Positions 50,001-59,338 of a DNA stretch of 64,000 nucleotides are shown in pieces. Within the stretch, counting starts at the first letter, position 1. Every line of letters begins with the position of its first letter. The notes under the pieces are model-generated. The model saw only the letters and a program-made list of their open reading frames with translations. It made no database searches and was not told the origin of the DNA. The position numbers and the translations under genes are program-made. The stretch is from JBHFEI01 sp041928815 (lineage in GTDB: Bacteria > Pseudomonadota > Alphaproteobacteria > Rhizobiales > Rhizobiaceae), in assembly GCF_041928815.1 (NCBI RefSeq), contig NZ_JBHFEI010000012.1:1-64000 (forward strand), given 5' to 3'.

Positions 50001-51806
50001 CACCGCGACATCGTCATCGATCCCGATCCGGACATTGAACGCTCCTTCGCCGAGCGGCAGAGACTGTTCGCGCTGCCGCGCTCGAGCTGGCAGGATTACG
50101 ACCGCGCCGCCCTGTCGCCGGGGGCGATGATCATCGCCCGCACGGAAAAGTCCGTGCGCCTGACGCCCGAGGCACAAGCGGCGATCGGCCTCGACCAGGC
50201 CGAGGCGACACCCTTCGAGATCCTCTCCGCCATCCTGAGGAGCCCGGTCGACCTCCTCTGGTTCGGCGGCATCGGCACCTATGTGCGCGCCGGCGCCGAG
50301 ACGGACGCTGAGGCCGGAGACCGCGCCAACGATCCGATCCGGGTCGCAGCCGAGGAGGTGCGCGCGAAGGTGATCGGCGAGGGCGCCAATCTCGGCATGA
50401 CCCAGCGCGCCCGCATCGCCTTCTGCCTCAATGGCGGGCGCTGCAATTCCGACGCCATCGACAATTCCGCCGGCGTCAATTCGTCCGACATGGAGGTCAA
50501 CATCAAGATCGCGCTGGCGACGGCGATGCGCGACGGCCGGCTGACGCGCGAGAAGCGAAACCGCCAGCTCGCGGCGATGACGGAGGAGGTGGCCGCGCTG
50601 GTGCTCGCCAACAACTACCGCCAGTCGCTGGCGATCTCGCTCACCGAGATGGACGGACGCGCCAACCGCACCGCGCTCGCCCGGCTGATGACGCGGCTGG
50701 AAACGGAAGGACGGCTGAACCGCAGGGTCGAGACGCTGCCCAACGACCTCGCCTTGTCGGAGCGCTACCAGGCCGGCAGGCCGCTGACGCGGCCGGAGAT
50801 CGGCGTGCTTCTCTCCTACGGCAAGCTCGCCCTCTTCGACGACCTCATCCGTTCCGACCTGCCGGACGATCCCTATTTCTCCGGCCTACTCGCCGGCTAC
50901 TTTCCGGAAAAGATGCATCGCGGCTTTTCCGCCGAGATCCAGTCGCACCGTCTGCGCCGGGAGATCATCGCCACGGTTCTCGCCAACACGGTGATCAACC
51001 GGGGCGGCCCCGCCTTCGTCTCGACGCTGATCGACCAGACCGGCTTCCTCGCGGCCGACGTGGTCAAGGCCGCCGTGCTCGTCCATGACGGCTACGGGCT
51101 GGAAGCGGTCTATGCGCGCATCGACGCGCTCGACAACCGGATCGCGGGCCTGGTGCAGAACCGGCTCTACCACGCGGTCGGCCGGATCTTCGCCATGGTC
51201 ACCGAGCGCATGCTGCGCAGCGAGGCCGTGCGCCAGCCGCTCGACACGGCGGTGGCGACGCTGCAGAAGGCGCTGGACCGGCTGCGGGCCGACATGCGCC
51301 CGACGCTGCCGCAGGGGACGCTGGCGGAGATCGAGGCCCGCATGGCCGCCTTCATCGCCGACGGCGTTCCGGAAGACCTCGCGACCGACATCGCCGGGCT
51401 GGCGGCGCTGATCATCGTCCCCGAGATCATGCAGATCGCCGCGGAAACCGGCGTCACGCTGGCGCGCACGGCGGAGGCCTACTCGGCCGTGACGGAGACG
51501 CTGAAGGTCGCCGAACTTCTGGTCGCCGCCGAGCGGGTGCCGACGACGGAGCAGTACGAGGCGATGGCGCTTGCCCGCAGCACCGGCGACATCGCCAATG
51601 CCCGGCGCAACGTCACCATCGCGGCGCTGTCGACCTACAAGCAGGATCGCAACCCGGTCCGCTCCTGGCTCGCGCATGACAGCGAGAGGGTGGCGAAGAT
51701 CGGCGAGCAGCTGACGTTGCTCACCGAGAAGGGCGAAACCACGCTGGCGAAGATCACCGTCGCAGCCGGCCTCCTCAACGACCTTGCGCCGGCGCGGGGG
51801 AGATGA
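47022..51806 (+). CDS. gdh: NAD-specific glutamate dehydrogenase, large (about 180 kDa) type
   Basis: 1594 residues, in the size range of the GDH-180 family known in Streptomyces, Pseudomonas and Caulobacter. It deaminates glutamate to 2-oxoglutarate and ammonia with NAD, a catabolic role. A long regulatory N-terminus with ACT-like segments covers about 1-700. The catalytic core begins around residue 790: RGGIRWSDRAQDYRTEVLGL, KNAVIVPVGAKGGFYPK with the reactive lysine, VVAADKGTATFSDTANALA, and VAGVGDMSGDVFGNGMLLS. The C-terminal quarter is helical. GGGAAACATCC precedes the ATG. The MFS gene downstream starts within 52 bp. Confidence 0.96.
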   Translation: MAHAQHPKRERLIEAARQAVAERGGPALDPAILFGRASQDDLDHYSAPMLADTAAHAAAELKQWDGNGPRVSVTVLDGVAPAGSPVSVLSVTGRNKPFLYDSVMGEVTSTHRDIHLAIHPILVMEKNAPIRRFDPDEDSTPANRVSHIQIHLSRLSEADALALAERLSKVLVQVRQAVDDWDAMSALLAQATRELEDHPAGRRRADRDEALAFLRWLSDGNFTFLGMREYTYSGKGENAAVERGEGRGLGILADPDVRVLRFGKDAVLTTPEIVAFLDGPDFLIVTKANVKSVVHRRAYMDYVGIKRFSAAGDVVGELRVVGLFTSTAYTRPAAEIPLLRLKLARVTEHFGFDPQSHSGKMLMNTLESYPRDDLFQIDATLLAGFCEQINELGDRPRVRVLARIDHFDRFVSVLVYVPREQYDSTVRERIGDYLKGVYEGRVSAYYPAFPEGGLARVHFIIGRSGGKTPRIAQARLEGAIRDIVTGWGERFAALAHEDGVALAGGDAYEAAFTPAEAYGDLAAMRACRTDDPIRIAFYRKRKDRAEAVELKIFHAGGAVSLSRRVPLLENLGFSVVSEQTYELRLADPERGTRSLVLHDMELLYRDGASAPDRLFPALEDGFLAVWNGLIEDDGFNRLILLASLSAREAGILRSYARYLRQAGITYSQGYIADTLARYPAVAANLVRLFLARMDPEAEEKPRQRRLATLQAAIEEALLAVPSLDDDRILRRFLNAIGATLRTNYFQRSAGGEPPAIFAVKLDPTALDGLPEPRPFREIFVYGTEVEGVHLRFGRVARGGIRWSDRAQDYRTEVLGLVKAQQVKNAVIVPVGAKGGFYPKQLPAGGTRDEIFRAGTEAYKTYIRTMLSITDNIVGNDVVPPADTARLDGDDPYFVVAADKGTATFSDTANALAQESGFWLDDAFASGGSAGYDHKKMGITARGAWETVKRHFREMDIDIQTTPFTVAGVGDMSGDVFGNGMLLSRQIRLVAAFDHRDIVIDPDPDIERSFAERQRLFALPRSSWQDYDRAALSPGAMIIARTEKSVRLTPEAQAAIGLDQAEATPFEILSAILRSPVDLLWFGGIGTYVRAGAETDAEAGDRANDPIRVAAEEVRAKVIGEGANLGMTQRARIAFCLNGGRCNSDAIDNSAGVNSSDMEVNIKIALATAMRDGRLTREKRNRQLAAMTEEVAALVLANNYRQSLAISLTEMDGRANRTALARLMTRLETEGRLNRRVETLPNDLALSERYQAGRPLTRPEIGVLLSYGKLALFDDLIRSDLPDDPYFSGLLAGYFPEKMHRGFSAEIQSHRLRREIIATVLANTVINRGGPAFVSTLIDQTGFLAADVVKAAVLVHDGYGLEAVYARIDALDNRIAGLVQNRLYHAVGRIFAMVTERMLRSEAVRQPLDTAVATLQKALDRLRADMRPTLPQGTLAEIEARMAAFIADGVPEDLATDIAGLAALIIVPEIMQIAAETGVTLARTAEAYSAVTETLKVAELLVAAERVPTTEQYEAMALARSTGDIANARRNVTIAALSTYKQDRNPVRSWLAHDSERVAKIGEQLTLLTEKGETTLAKITVAAGLLNDLAPARGR

Positions 51807-51857
51807 CATTTTCCGCGCGGACGGCGGGCTCGGCCGCCGGCAAGCGGGAGAAACGGG

Positions 51858-53231
51858 TTGACCACAGGAACACAGCCGGCGGGCCGCGCCGGCATCTGGG
51901 GCTGGATGCTGTTCGACTGGGCGGCCCAGCCCTTCTTCACCGTGGTCACCACCTTCATCTACGGCCCCTATTTCGTCTCGCGCATGGCGGCCGATCCCGC
52001 CTATGGCCAGGCGATGTGGGGCTACACGCTGATGGTGTCCGGCATCATCATCGCCGTGCTCTCGCCGGTGCTCGGCGCGATCGCCGACCAGACAGGTCCG
52101 CGAAAGCCCTGGATCGGCGCCTTCGCCATCGTCAAGATCGTCGCGCTGGCGCTTCTCTGGTTCTCGGAGCCCGGCTCGCCGGTGGTCTACGCCGCCCTGC
52201 TGATGACGCTCGCGGCGGTGGCGGCGGAATTCTCGATCGTCTTCAACGATTCCATGCTGACGCGCCTCGTCGGCGAGAAGGAGATCGGCCGCATCTCGAA
52301 CATCGCCTGGGGCCTCGGCTATCTCGGCGGCATGATCGTGCTGGTCGTCGTCGTCACGCTGCTTGCCGGCAGCCCCGAGACGGGACGCACGCTGATCGGC
52401 ATCGAGCCGCTGTTCGGGCTCAGCGAAGCGGCCGGAGAGGATGCGCGGATCACCGGGCCGATCTCCGCCGTCTGGTATCTCGTCTTCATCCTGCCGATGT
52501 TCCTCTTCACGCCCGACCAGACCCGCGCGGCGATGCCGATGGGCACGGCCGTGCGTTCCGGCTTCGCGGAACTGAAGGGCACGATCGGGGAGCTGAAGGC
52601 GCGCAGCGGCATCCTGCGCTTCCTCGTCGGCCGGATGATCTTCCAGGACGGGGTCAACGGCCTGCTGGCGCTCGGCGGCACCTTCGCCGCCGGCATGTTC
52701 GCCTGGAAGACGGTGGAGCTCGGACTCTACGGCATCATCCTCAATGTCGTCGCCATTGCCGGCTGCCTCTATGCGAGCCGGCTCGACGCGCGGCTCGGCT
52801 CGAAGCGGATCATCGTGATCAGCCTCGTCTGCCTGACGGTCGCCACCGTCGGCATCATCTCGACCGGCCCGGGCTTTACCCTTTTCGGCCTCGTCCCGCT
52901 TCCGACCGGGGACGGCGGCGGCCTGTTCGGCACGGCGGCGGAAAAGGCCTACATCCTGTTCGGCCTTCTCGTCGGCGTCGCCTTCGGCCCGGTGCAGGCC
53001 TCGTCGCGCTCCTACCTCGCCCGCAGCGTCTCCGTCGACGAGGCGGGGCGCTATTTCGGCCTTTACGCCCTGACGGGGCGGGCGACGTCGTTTCTCGCCC
53101 CCGCCGCGGTCGCGACGATCACGCTTTCCACCGGCTCCGCCCGGCTCGGCATGGCCGCGCTCATCCTCTTTCTCGTCACCGGTCTCCTGATCCTGCTGCG
53201 GACTCCTTATCCGGCAAACAAACCAGCCTGA
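51858..53231 (+). CDS. MFS transporter, UMF1 family
   Basis: 457 residues from a TTG at 51858 (GCGGGAGAAACGGG upstream). About twelve membrane helices. IWGWMLFDWAAQPFFTVVTT near the N-terminus and GAIADQTGPRKPWIG are typical of the UMF1 (Atg22-like) group, and AYILFGLLVGVAFGPVQASSR marks the second half. Fungal Atg22 exports amino acids from vacuoles; in bacteria the substrate is unknown. Position just downstream of glutamate dehydrogenase on the same strand could hint at an amino acid. It is tail-to-tail with purH, with only 6 bp between stops. Confidence 0.9.
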   Translation: MTTGTQPAGRAGIWGWMLFDWAAQPFFTVVTTFIYGPYFVSRMAADPAYGQAMWGYTLMVSGIIIAVLSPVLGAIADQTGPRKPWIGAFAIVKIVALALLWFSEPGSPVVYAALLMTLAAVAAEFSIVFNDSMLTRLVGEKEIGRISNIAWGLGYLGGMIVLVVVVTLLAGSPETGRTLIGIEPLFGLSEAAGEDARITGPISAVWYLVFILPMFLFTPDQTRAAMPMGTAVRSGFAELKGTIGELKARSGILRFLVGRMIFQDGVNGLLALGGTFAAGMFAWKTVELGLYGIILNVVAIAGCLYASRLDARLGSKRIIVISLVCLTVATVGIISTGPGFTLFGLVPLPTGDGGGLFGTAAEKAYILFGLLVGVAFGPVQASSRSYLARSVSVDEAGRYFGLYALTGRATSFLAPAAVATITLSTGSARLGMAALILFLVTGLLILLRTPYPANKPA

Positions 53232-53237
53232 CTCGTT

Positions 53238-54848
53238 TCAATGGCGGAAATGGCGCATGCCCGTGAAGACCATGGCGATGCCCGCCTCGTCGGCGGCCGC
53301 GATCACTTCGGGATCGCGCAGCGAGCCGCCCGGCTGGATCACCGCGGTCGCGCCCGCGGCAACGGCGGTGACGAGCCCGTCGGCGAAGGGCACGAAGGCT
53401 TCCGAGGCGACGGCCGAGCCGATCGTCAGCGGCTTTTCCAGCCCGAGGGCGCGGGCGGCATCCTCGGCCTTGATCGCGGCGATGCGCACCGAATCGACCC
53501 GGCTCATCTGCCCGGCGCCGATGCCGACCGTCTGCCCGTCCTTGGCATAGACGACGGCATTGGACTTGACGTGCTTGGCGACCTTGAAGGCGAATGTCAT
53601 GTCGCGCAGCTCATCCGGCGTCGGCGCGCGCCGGGTGACGACGGTGAGATCGACATCCTCGACCATGCCGTTGTCGCGCGTCTGCACGAGGAGACCGCCG
53701 GCGACCGTCTTCGCCGCCAGCCCCGGCACGCGCGGATCGGGCAGCCCGCCGGCGGAAAGCAGGCGCAGGTTGGGCTTGCGTGCGATGATCGCCCGCGCCT
53801 CCTCGCTGACCGAGGGCGCGATGATCACTTCGGTGAAGAGCTTGACGATTTCCTCCGCCGTCGCCGCGTCGAGCTCGCTGTTGAGCGCGATCACCCCGCC
53901 AAAGGCCGAGGTCTGGTCGCAGGCAAGCGCCCTCAGATAGGCCTCGGCCAGCGTTTCGCCGCTGGCGACGCCGCAAGGATTGGCATGCTTGATGATGGCG
54001 CAGGCCGGCCCGTTCGCCGGCAGGAACTCGGCGACGAGCTCGAAGGCGGCATCCGTGTCGTTGATATTGTTGTAGGAAAGCTGTTTGCCTTGCAGGAGGG
54101 CCGCGCTCGAGACACCCGGCCGCGTCTCGCCGGTCACATAGAAGGCCGCCCTCTGGTGCGGGTTCTCGCCATAGCGCATCTCCTGGCGCAGCGCGCCGCC
54201 GATCACCCGGGAGGCCGGGGTGTCGATCGAGAGCGCGGTGGCGAACCAGTTGGAAATCGCCGCGTCATAGGCGGCGGTCCTTCCGAACGCCTTGGCCGCG
54301 AGCCTCTGGCGGAAGGCATAGGAGGTTCCGCCGCCGGCGAGTTCCTCAAGGAGCGGCGCATAATCGGCGGGATCGGTGACGACAGCGACATAGGCGTGGT
54401 TCTTCGCCGACGCGCGGATCATCGCCGGCCCGCCGATATCGATGTTCTCGACCACGCTCGGATAGTCCGCGCCGGACGCAACCACCGCTTCGAACGGATA
54501 GAGGTTGATCACGGTCAGGTCGATGGCGCCGATGCCGTGCGCCTCCATCGCCGCGACATGGTCGGCATCGTCGCGGATCGAAAGCAGTCCGCCATGGACG
54601 CCGGGATGCAGCGTCTTCACGCGCCCGTCCATGATCTCGGGAAAGCCGGTGACGTCGGAGACGTCGGTCACCGGGATCCCGGCATCGGCGAGCGCCTTGC
54701 GCGTGCCGCCGGTGGAGAGCAGCCGCACGCCCTTGTCGTGGAGCGCCTGGGCCAGCGCGACGATGCCCGTCTTGTCGGAGACCGAGAGCAGCGCCGTGCG
54801 GATGGCGACATGATCGGGCGGGGCGATTTTCTTCGAGGCGACGGCCAT
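53238..54848 (-). CDS. purH: Bifunctional AICAR formyltransferase / IMP cyclohydrolase
   Basis: 536 residues, normal length. It carries out the last two steps of IMP synthesis. The N-terminal cyclohydrolase has ALLSVSDKTGIVALAQAL, STGGTRKALADAGIPV and GFPEIMDGRVKTLHPGVHGG. The formyltransferase half has ASAKNHAYVAVVTDP, LRQEMRYGENPHQRAAFY, IIKHANPCGVA with the catalytic Lys-His pair, and a C-terminal SDAFFPF-like region that reads EAFVPFADGLVTA. CAGGAGC lies before the ATG. It heads a minus-strand run together with the heparinase-like gene, rsmB and htpX lying upstream. Confidence 0.97.
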   Translation of the reverse strand: MAVASKKIAPPDHVAIRTALLSVSDKTGIVALAQALHDKGVRLLSTGGTRKALADAGIPVTDVSDVTGFPEIMDGRVKTLHPGVHGGLLSIRDDADHVAAMEAHGIGAIDLTVINLYPFEAVVASGADYPSVVENIDIGGPAMIRASAKNHAYVAVVTDPADYAPLLEELAGGGTSYAFRQRLAAKAFGRTAAYDAAISNWFATALSIDTPASRVIGGALRQEMRYGENPHQRAAFYVTGETRPGVSSAALLQGKQLSYNNINDTDAAFELVAEFLPANGPACAIIKHANPCGVASGETLAEAYLRALACDQTSAFGGVIALNSELDAATAEEIVKLFTEVIIAPSVSEEARAIIARKPNLRLLSAGGLPDPRVPGLAAKTVAGGLLVQTRDNGMVEDVDLTVVTRRAPTPDELRDMTFAFKVAKHVKSNAVVYAKDGQTVGIGAGQMSRVDSVRIAAIKAEDAARALGLEKPLTIGSAVASEAFVPFADGLVTAVAAGATAVIQPGGSLRDPEVIAAADEAGIAMVFTGMRHFRH

Positions 54849-54965
54849 CAGCGATGCTCCTGTTCGGGCGCCGGGGTCGGGCGACCGGACCGGCCTTGAG
54901 GGTGCCTGCCGGTTAGCACAGGTCTCGACGCGAGGAAACGGAGAAGCGCGGCAGGCGGGAGGCGA

Positions 54966-56651
54966 TCAGCCCTGCCGGGTGAGAATCCACTGGATTTCCG
55001 GCTGGGAGGCGACCGGAAAGCCGATGACGAGCTGGCTCGACTGGCGCATGCCGGACGGATCGGCAAAGAAGACGTCTTCCTCGATGGCGATCCCGGCGTC
55101 ATGGCAGGAAAACAGCCAGGTCTCGCCGTCCGGCGCCGACAGGAACACGTTGTGGGGGCCGTCGGCCCGGAGCGTGATCGCGGGGTGGATGTGAAAACGC
55201 GCGGCCGCCACGGCGGTGCTGGTCGCCGGCGGCTCCGTGCCGTCGGCGGCGGAAAGCCGGTCGCGCCCGCGCACGGTTCGCCCCCTGGAGACGATCGCCA
55301 GGTCGCGATGATGCACAAGGCCGAAATTCGCGAGATAGCCGTCATGGCTTGCGACGAGCGACTCGCGCTCGCCGGCCGTGTCCTCGCGCTTCGCCTTGAC
55401 CTCGCTGACGCCGCTGACGGCAACGGGGCCGAGGAAGCGCGAGGCGGAGAAGCGCAGCGACGAGGTGTCGTTCACCGTCACCGTCGAATGGGCGGCGGTC
55501 GCGCGGGCCAGCTGCCGGAAACGGTCGGAGGCGAATTTCGGCGATCCCGCATTGACGATGAAACGGTGTCGTCCGGAGGACATCTCGAAGGAAAGGCATC
55601 CCGCATGGGCCGTGCGCGACAGCGCGGTCGAAGCCGGCTTGCCGGTATCGACGATCAGCGTCACGCCCTCAAGCTGCAGCCGCTCATACTGGCTGTGCGG
55701 CAGGCTCTTGAACGGCGCGCCCGCGGTCTCGTCATAGCGCAGCACCGACATCAGCTCGTTGGCGAGCGCCGAGGTCGCACCATTGAAATGGGCAAGCTCG
55801 CCACCCTGGTGGCGGAAGAAGCGCAGCGCCGGATACATGCGGTCGATGCAGGGAATGAGCCGCGACGGGATGGAATGGCCGAGATTGACATAGGTCTGCC
55901 GGAGCGGCAGCAGGTCGAGCAGCAGTTCCAGGCCGACGCGGGGATTGCGTGAACAGTGGCCTCCATCCGGCCAGATCTGGCGGTCGAGTTCCTCGTCGAG
56001 CAGCCTTGAGGCCTTCTTCAGCGCGGCCGCCGACGCCGGCATCGCCACCGACGCCATGGCGAGGGCGATGCGGAGCCTGAGCCTTGCCTCGCCGTCCTCG
56101 GTGGTCGCCGCCTTGCGCTTCAGGTAGCGGACCTGCAGCCCCAGGCTTCTCAGGAACCGGCGATAGAAGGGATGTTCGGCATTGCGCAGGATGATCGGAG
56201 AATGGGAAAGCCAGGCGATGACCCGCTGGGCGGCGACATCGGGCTCCCAGGAGATGCTGCCGGACGGGCGGCCATGGGCGATGATCCACTCCTGGACCAG
56301 CATGCGCAGCCGCTCGGGCCCGGCATCGTCGCGCACCGATCGCAGATGGCGTACCCAGCTGAACGACAGCAGCCGGACGGCGAAATCGCGCGAGGGGAGA
56401 TCGATCTCGAAGGGCGATTCGCCCTCCGTCTCCAGCACCCGCCCGGCCAGCGGAAAGCGCCCGAGCAGGATTTCCTCGGCGACGAAGGGATCGATCGCCC
56501 TCAGGTCGGTCGGTGCCACGATTAGCCGGTCCGGTGTCGTCCGCCGCCACCAGAGGGGCCGGCTGCCACCGGCCCGCAGGGCACGCCCGACCCGTCGCCC
56601 GCTTTCCCGCAGGTAAAGGGCATAGAGTCTCTTGCGATCAGACCATGCCAT
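54966..56651 (-). CDS. Heparinase II/III family protein
   Basis: 561 residues from the ATG at 56651. The N-terminal helical toroid (about 100-330) includes WEPDVAAQRVIAWLSHSPII and QIWPDGGHCSRNPRVGLELLL, the family region where the catalytic Asn/His lie. A C-terminal beta-sandwich (about 340-555) has the HSTVTVNDTSS motif typical of heparinase II/III lyases. Such enzymes cleave acidic polysaccharides by beta-elimination. No signal peptide is evident, so the substrate and cellular location are unclear. The position between purH and rsmB is one I recall in other Rhizobiaceae, suggesting a conserved but undefined role. Confidence 0.85.
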   Translation of the reverse strand: MAWSDRKRLYALYLRESGRRVGRALRAGGSRPLWWRRTTPDRLIVAPTDLRAIDPFVAEEILLGRFPLAGRVLETEGESPFEIDLPSRDFAVRLLSFSWVRHLRSVRDDAGPERLRMLVQEWIIAHGRPSGSISWEPDVAAQRVIAWLSHSPIILRNAEHPFYRRFLRSLGLQVRYLKRKAATTEDGEARLRLRIALAMASVAMPASAAALKKASRLLDEELDRQIWPDGGHCSRNPRVGLELLLDLLPLRQTYVNLGHSIPSRLIPCIDRMYPALRFFRHQGGELAHFNGATSALANELMSVLRYDETAGAPFKSLPHSQYERLQLEGVTLIVDTGKPASTALSRTAHAGCLSFEMSSGRHRFIVNAGSPKFASDRFRQLARATAAHSTVTVNDTSSLRFSASRFLGPVAVSGVSEVKAKREDTAGERESLVASHDGYLANFGLVHHRDLAIVSRGRTVRGRDRLSAADGTEPPATSTAVAAARFHIHPAITLRADGPHNVFLSAPDGETWLFSCHDAGIAIEEDVFFADPSGMRQSSQLVIGFPVASQPEIQWILTRQG

Positions 56652-56866
56652 GATGCGTGGTTTCTCTCCTGGGCGCGACGCGGAAGCCCTGCACGACTGT
56701 CGGCCGCGGGCGCAGGCGAGGCAGTGCCACCGCAGCGACACTAGGCGGGGTGTATTGCCCGAACCTGTTCAAGAAAGCGGTAATAAGACCTCTGGTGGCG
56801 GCCATCATGCTTGATAAAGGGTTAAAATTCGATGCATCGGCAAGGATCTGTTTACCATGGGGGCGC

Positions 56867-58264
56867 TCACGCCGTCCGGCGCAGGACGACCGCGTAGAAA
56901 CCGTCCATGCCGCCGGCAAAACCGTCCTCGGCCGCGATCATCGCCGGCGTGGTGCGGAATTCGCCCAAGGGGGTGATGGCCTGCTCGAGGCCCGGCCAGT
57001 CCCGCGGCGCGATCGGAACGCGGGCGATGCCGGGCGTGTCCGCCAGCACGCGCGCCGTGACGTCCTCACCCTCGCGCGTGTCGAGCGAGCAATTGGCAAA
57101 GACGACGCGCCCGCCAGGCACGACGAGGGCAAGTGCATGGCGAAGCAGCCGTTCCTGAAGAAGCGCCAGCGTCTCGATGTCCTCCGGCGTCTTGGTCCAG
57201 GGAATGTCGGGGTGGCGGCGGAGCGTGCCCGTCGAGGAGCAGGGGGCATCGAGCAGCACGCCATCGAAGAGGTCTTCGGTCTCGAACCTTGCGGCATCGG
57301 CCTTGAGCAGCGTCGCGGTCAGGCCGAGCCGGGCGAGATTGCCCTCCAGCCGGCGCAGACGATTCGCCGAAAGATCGAGCGCGGTGACGGAAGCGCCGGC
57401 CATGACGAGCTGCGCGGTCTTGCCGCCGGGTGCGGCACAAAGATCGACGACACGCTTGCCCTCAAGGGCGCCGAACAGCCGGGCGGGCAGCGCGGCGGCT
57501 GCATCCTGCACCCACCAGTCGCCCTCGGCGAAGCCGGCGAGCGCGGTGACCGGGCCGGAGACGGCACCGAGCCGCACGGAGCCGGTCGGCAGAAGGCGCC
57601 CGCCAAGCCGCGCGGCCCAGCTGGCCGCATCGCCCTTGACCGTCAGGTCGAGCGCGGCGGGTTCCGCCACGGCCTTGCCGATCGCATCCGCCGCCGCGGC
57701 CCCATACTGCGCGACCAGCCGTTCCATGAGCCAGCGAGGAAGGGCAGGGGTGTTTGCGGCAATCGTCTCCAGAAGCGCGTCTTTTTCACGCGACAGGCGG
57801 CGCAGCACCGCGTTGACCAGATTGGCGAAGCGGCGGTTGCGCGGGTCGCCATGGGCCTGCTCGACGGCGAGATCGACGGCGGAATGGTCGGGAACGTCGA
57901 GATGGACGATCTGCGCCGCGGCCGTGACCAGAACATGCTGAAGCGCGCGGGCCCCGTCCGGCAGCGGCGTCTGGAGAAGGGCGGAAATCATCGCTTCCAG
58001 CTGCGGCAGGTGGCGAAGCGAGGAATGAACGATCGCGCGAACCAGGGCCCGGTCCGCCTCGCCGAGCGCGCGATAGGCGGGGTTGCCGTGTTCGGCATCG
58101 AGCATGCCGTCGAGCGGCGTGCGCTTGTCGATGACGGCGCCGAGAATGCGCGCGGCGACGATCCGCGCGGCAAGGCCGGGCTTCAGGGCAGGCTCGCTGG
58201 CGCGCGCGTCGTCTTTCGCGGGTTTCCGGGGCTTGTTTCTGCTGTTTCCTGCCATCAGGACCAT
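56867..58264 (-). CDS. rsmB: 16S rRNA (cytosine-5) methyltransferase RsmB (Sun/Fmu family)
   Basis: 465 residues. The N-terminal NusB-like RNA-binding domain covers about 25-165 (AARIVAARILGAVIDKRTPL, FANLVNAVLRRL). The SAM-dependent domain has VVDLCAAPGGKTAQL, then the two cysteines of the m5C mechanism in LLDAPCSSTGTLRRHPD and VFANCSLDTREGEDV. The start at 58264 overlaps the htpX stop; an ATG at 58255 (TGATG overlap) is an equal alternative. Either way it is coupled to htpX. Confidence 0.94.
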   Translation of the reverse strand: MVLMAGNSRNKPRKPAKDDARASEPALKPGLAARIVAARILGAVIDKRTPLDGMLDAEHGNPAYRALGEADRALVRAIVHSSLRHLPQLEAMISALLQTPLPDGARALQHVLVTAAAQIVHLDVPDHSAVDLAVEQAHGDPRNRRFANLVNAVLRRLSREKDALLETIAANTPALPRWLMERLVAQYGAAAADAIGKAVAEPAALDLTVKGDAASWAARLGGRLLPTGSVRLGAVSGPVTALAGFAEGDWWVQDAAAALPARLFGALEGKRVVDLCAAPGGKTAQLVMAGASVTALDLSANRLRRLEGNLARLGLTATLLKADAARFETEDLFDGVLLDAPCSSTGTLRRHPDIPWTKTPEDIETLALLQERLLRHALALVVPGGRVVFANCSLDTREGEDVTARVLADTPGIARVPIAPRDWPGLEQAITPLGEFRTTPAMIAAEDGFAGGMDGFYAVVLRRTA

Positions 58265-59214
58265 GGGCCTTTCGGTGGTTCCGAGCCACCGCGGCCCCAG
58301 CCGGCTGTGGGAACGGAGCGCGATCTGCGGGCGGGAGTAGCAGCCGGGCGCGCCGGCGTCGAGGACAAATTCATCTCCGCGGCCAGCCGCTGGAGCGCGG
58401 CGATCCGGTTCTCCGTATTCGGATGGGTGGAGAACAGATTGTCCATCCGCTCACCGGAGAGCGGATTGATGATGAACATATGGGCCGTGGCCGGGTTGCG
58501 TTCTGCACTATAATTGGGCACGCGGCCGGCCGCAGATGCGATGCGGGAGAGGGCCGAGGCGAGCGCCAGCGGATTGCCGCAGATTTCCGCGCCGCGCCGA
58601 TCGGCGGAATATTCCCGCGTGCGGCTGATCGCCATCTGCACCAGCATGGCGGCAAGCGGCGCGACGATCACGGCAAGCAGCGTACCGACGATGCCGATCG
58701 GATGGTTGTTGTCACGATTGCCGCCGAAGAAGAAGGCGAAATTGCCGAGCATCGAGATGGCGCCGGCGAGCGTCGCGGTGATGGTCATCGTCAGCGTGTC
58801 GCGATTCTGGATATGGGCGAGCTCGTGCGCCATGACGCCCGCCACCTCCTCGTAGCTCAGGGCATGAAGCAGGCCGGTCGAGGCGGCGACGGCGGCATTC
58901 TCCGGATTGCGCCCCGTGGCGAAGGCGTTCGGCTGCGGACTGTCGATGACGTAGACGCGCGGCATGGGCAGGCCCGCCTGCTGCGCCAAACGCTGGACGA
59001 TGCCGTAATATTCAGGTGCGGTGCGGGCGTCGACCTCCTGCGCATTGTACATGCGCAGCACCATCTTGTCCGAATTCCAGTAGGAAAACAGGTTCATCGC
59101 CGCGGCGACGACCAATGCGACCATCATACCGCCGCGCCCGCCGATGAGAAAGCCGACGGCCATGAACAGGGCCGTCATGAAGGCAAGCAACATGGCCGTT
59201 CGAACGATGTTCAT
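58255..59214 (-). CDS. htpX: Zinc metalloprotease HtpX
   Basis: 319 residues from the ATG at 59214 with GGAGATTGAAG upstream; the frame stays open to 59532 but runs across the divergent neighbour. Inner-membrane M48 protease that degrades misfolded membrane proteins. Two N-terminal helices (MLLAFMTALFMAVGFLIGG, MMVALVVAAAMNLFSYW) come before the zinc motif VMAHELAHIQNRD. Two more helices and EYSADRRGAEICGNPLALAS with the third ligand glutamate follow. The C-terminal tail of about 40 residues is proline/arginine-rich. It is divergent from the SdhAF4-like gene and coupled to rsmB. Confidence 0.95.
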   Translation of the reverse strand: MNIVRTAMLLAFMTALFMAVGFLIGGRGGMMVALVVAAAMNLFSYWNSDKMVLRMYNAQEVDARTAPEYYGIVQRLAQQAGLPMPRVYVIDSPQPNAFATGRNPENAAVAASTGLLHALSYEEVAGVMAHELAHIQNRDTLTMTITATLAGAISMLGNFAFFFGGNRDNNHPIGIVGTLLAVIVAPLAAMLVQMAISRTREYSADRRGAEICGNPLALASALSRIASAAGRVPNYSAERNPATAHMFIINPLSGERMDNLFSTHPNTENRIAALQRLAAEMNLSSTPARPAATPARRSRSVPTAGWGRGGSEPPKGPWS

Positions 59215-59235
59215 CTTCAATCTCCGCAATCGGAC

Positions 59236-59251
59236 CGTTTCACGTGAATCG
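59236..59251. promoter_or_regulatory. parS-like 16-mer (13 of 16 matches)
   Basis: CGTTTCACGTGAATCG keeps the complete parS centre GTTTCACGTGAA. It lies in the short divergent region between htpX and the SdhAF4-like gene, so it could instead be an operator for either gene. Confidence 0.35.
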
Positions 59252-59338
59252 TTGCCCTTGGAGTCAACGCCAAGGATGCCTATAGAATGGGGCGACACCC
59301 GTTTGACTTCAATATTGCCCGAAGTGGGGAGGCTTTCC

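Noticed and set aside
53232..53237. Possible frameshift or gene fusion between the UMF1 gene and purH
   Set aside because: The genes are convergent with a 6-bp gap and both are full length.
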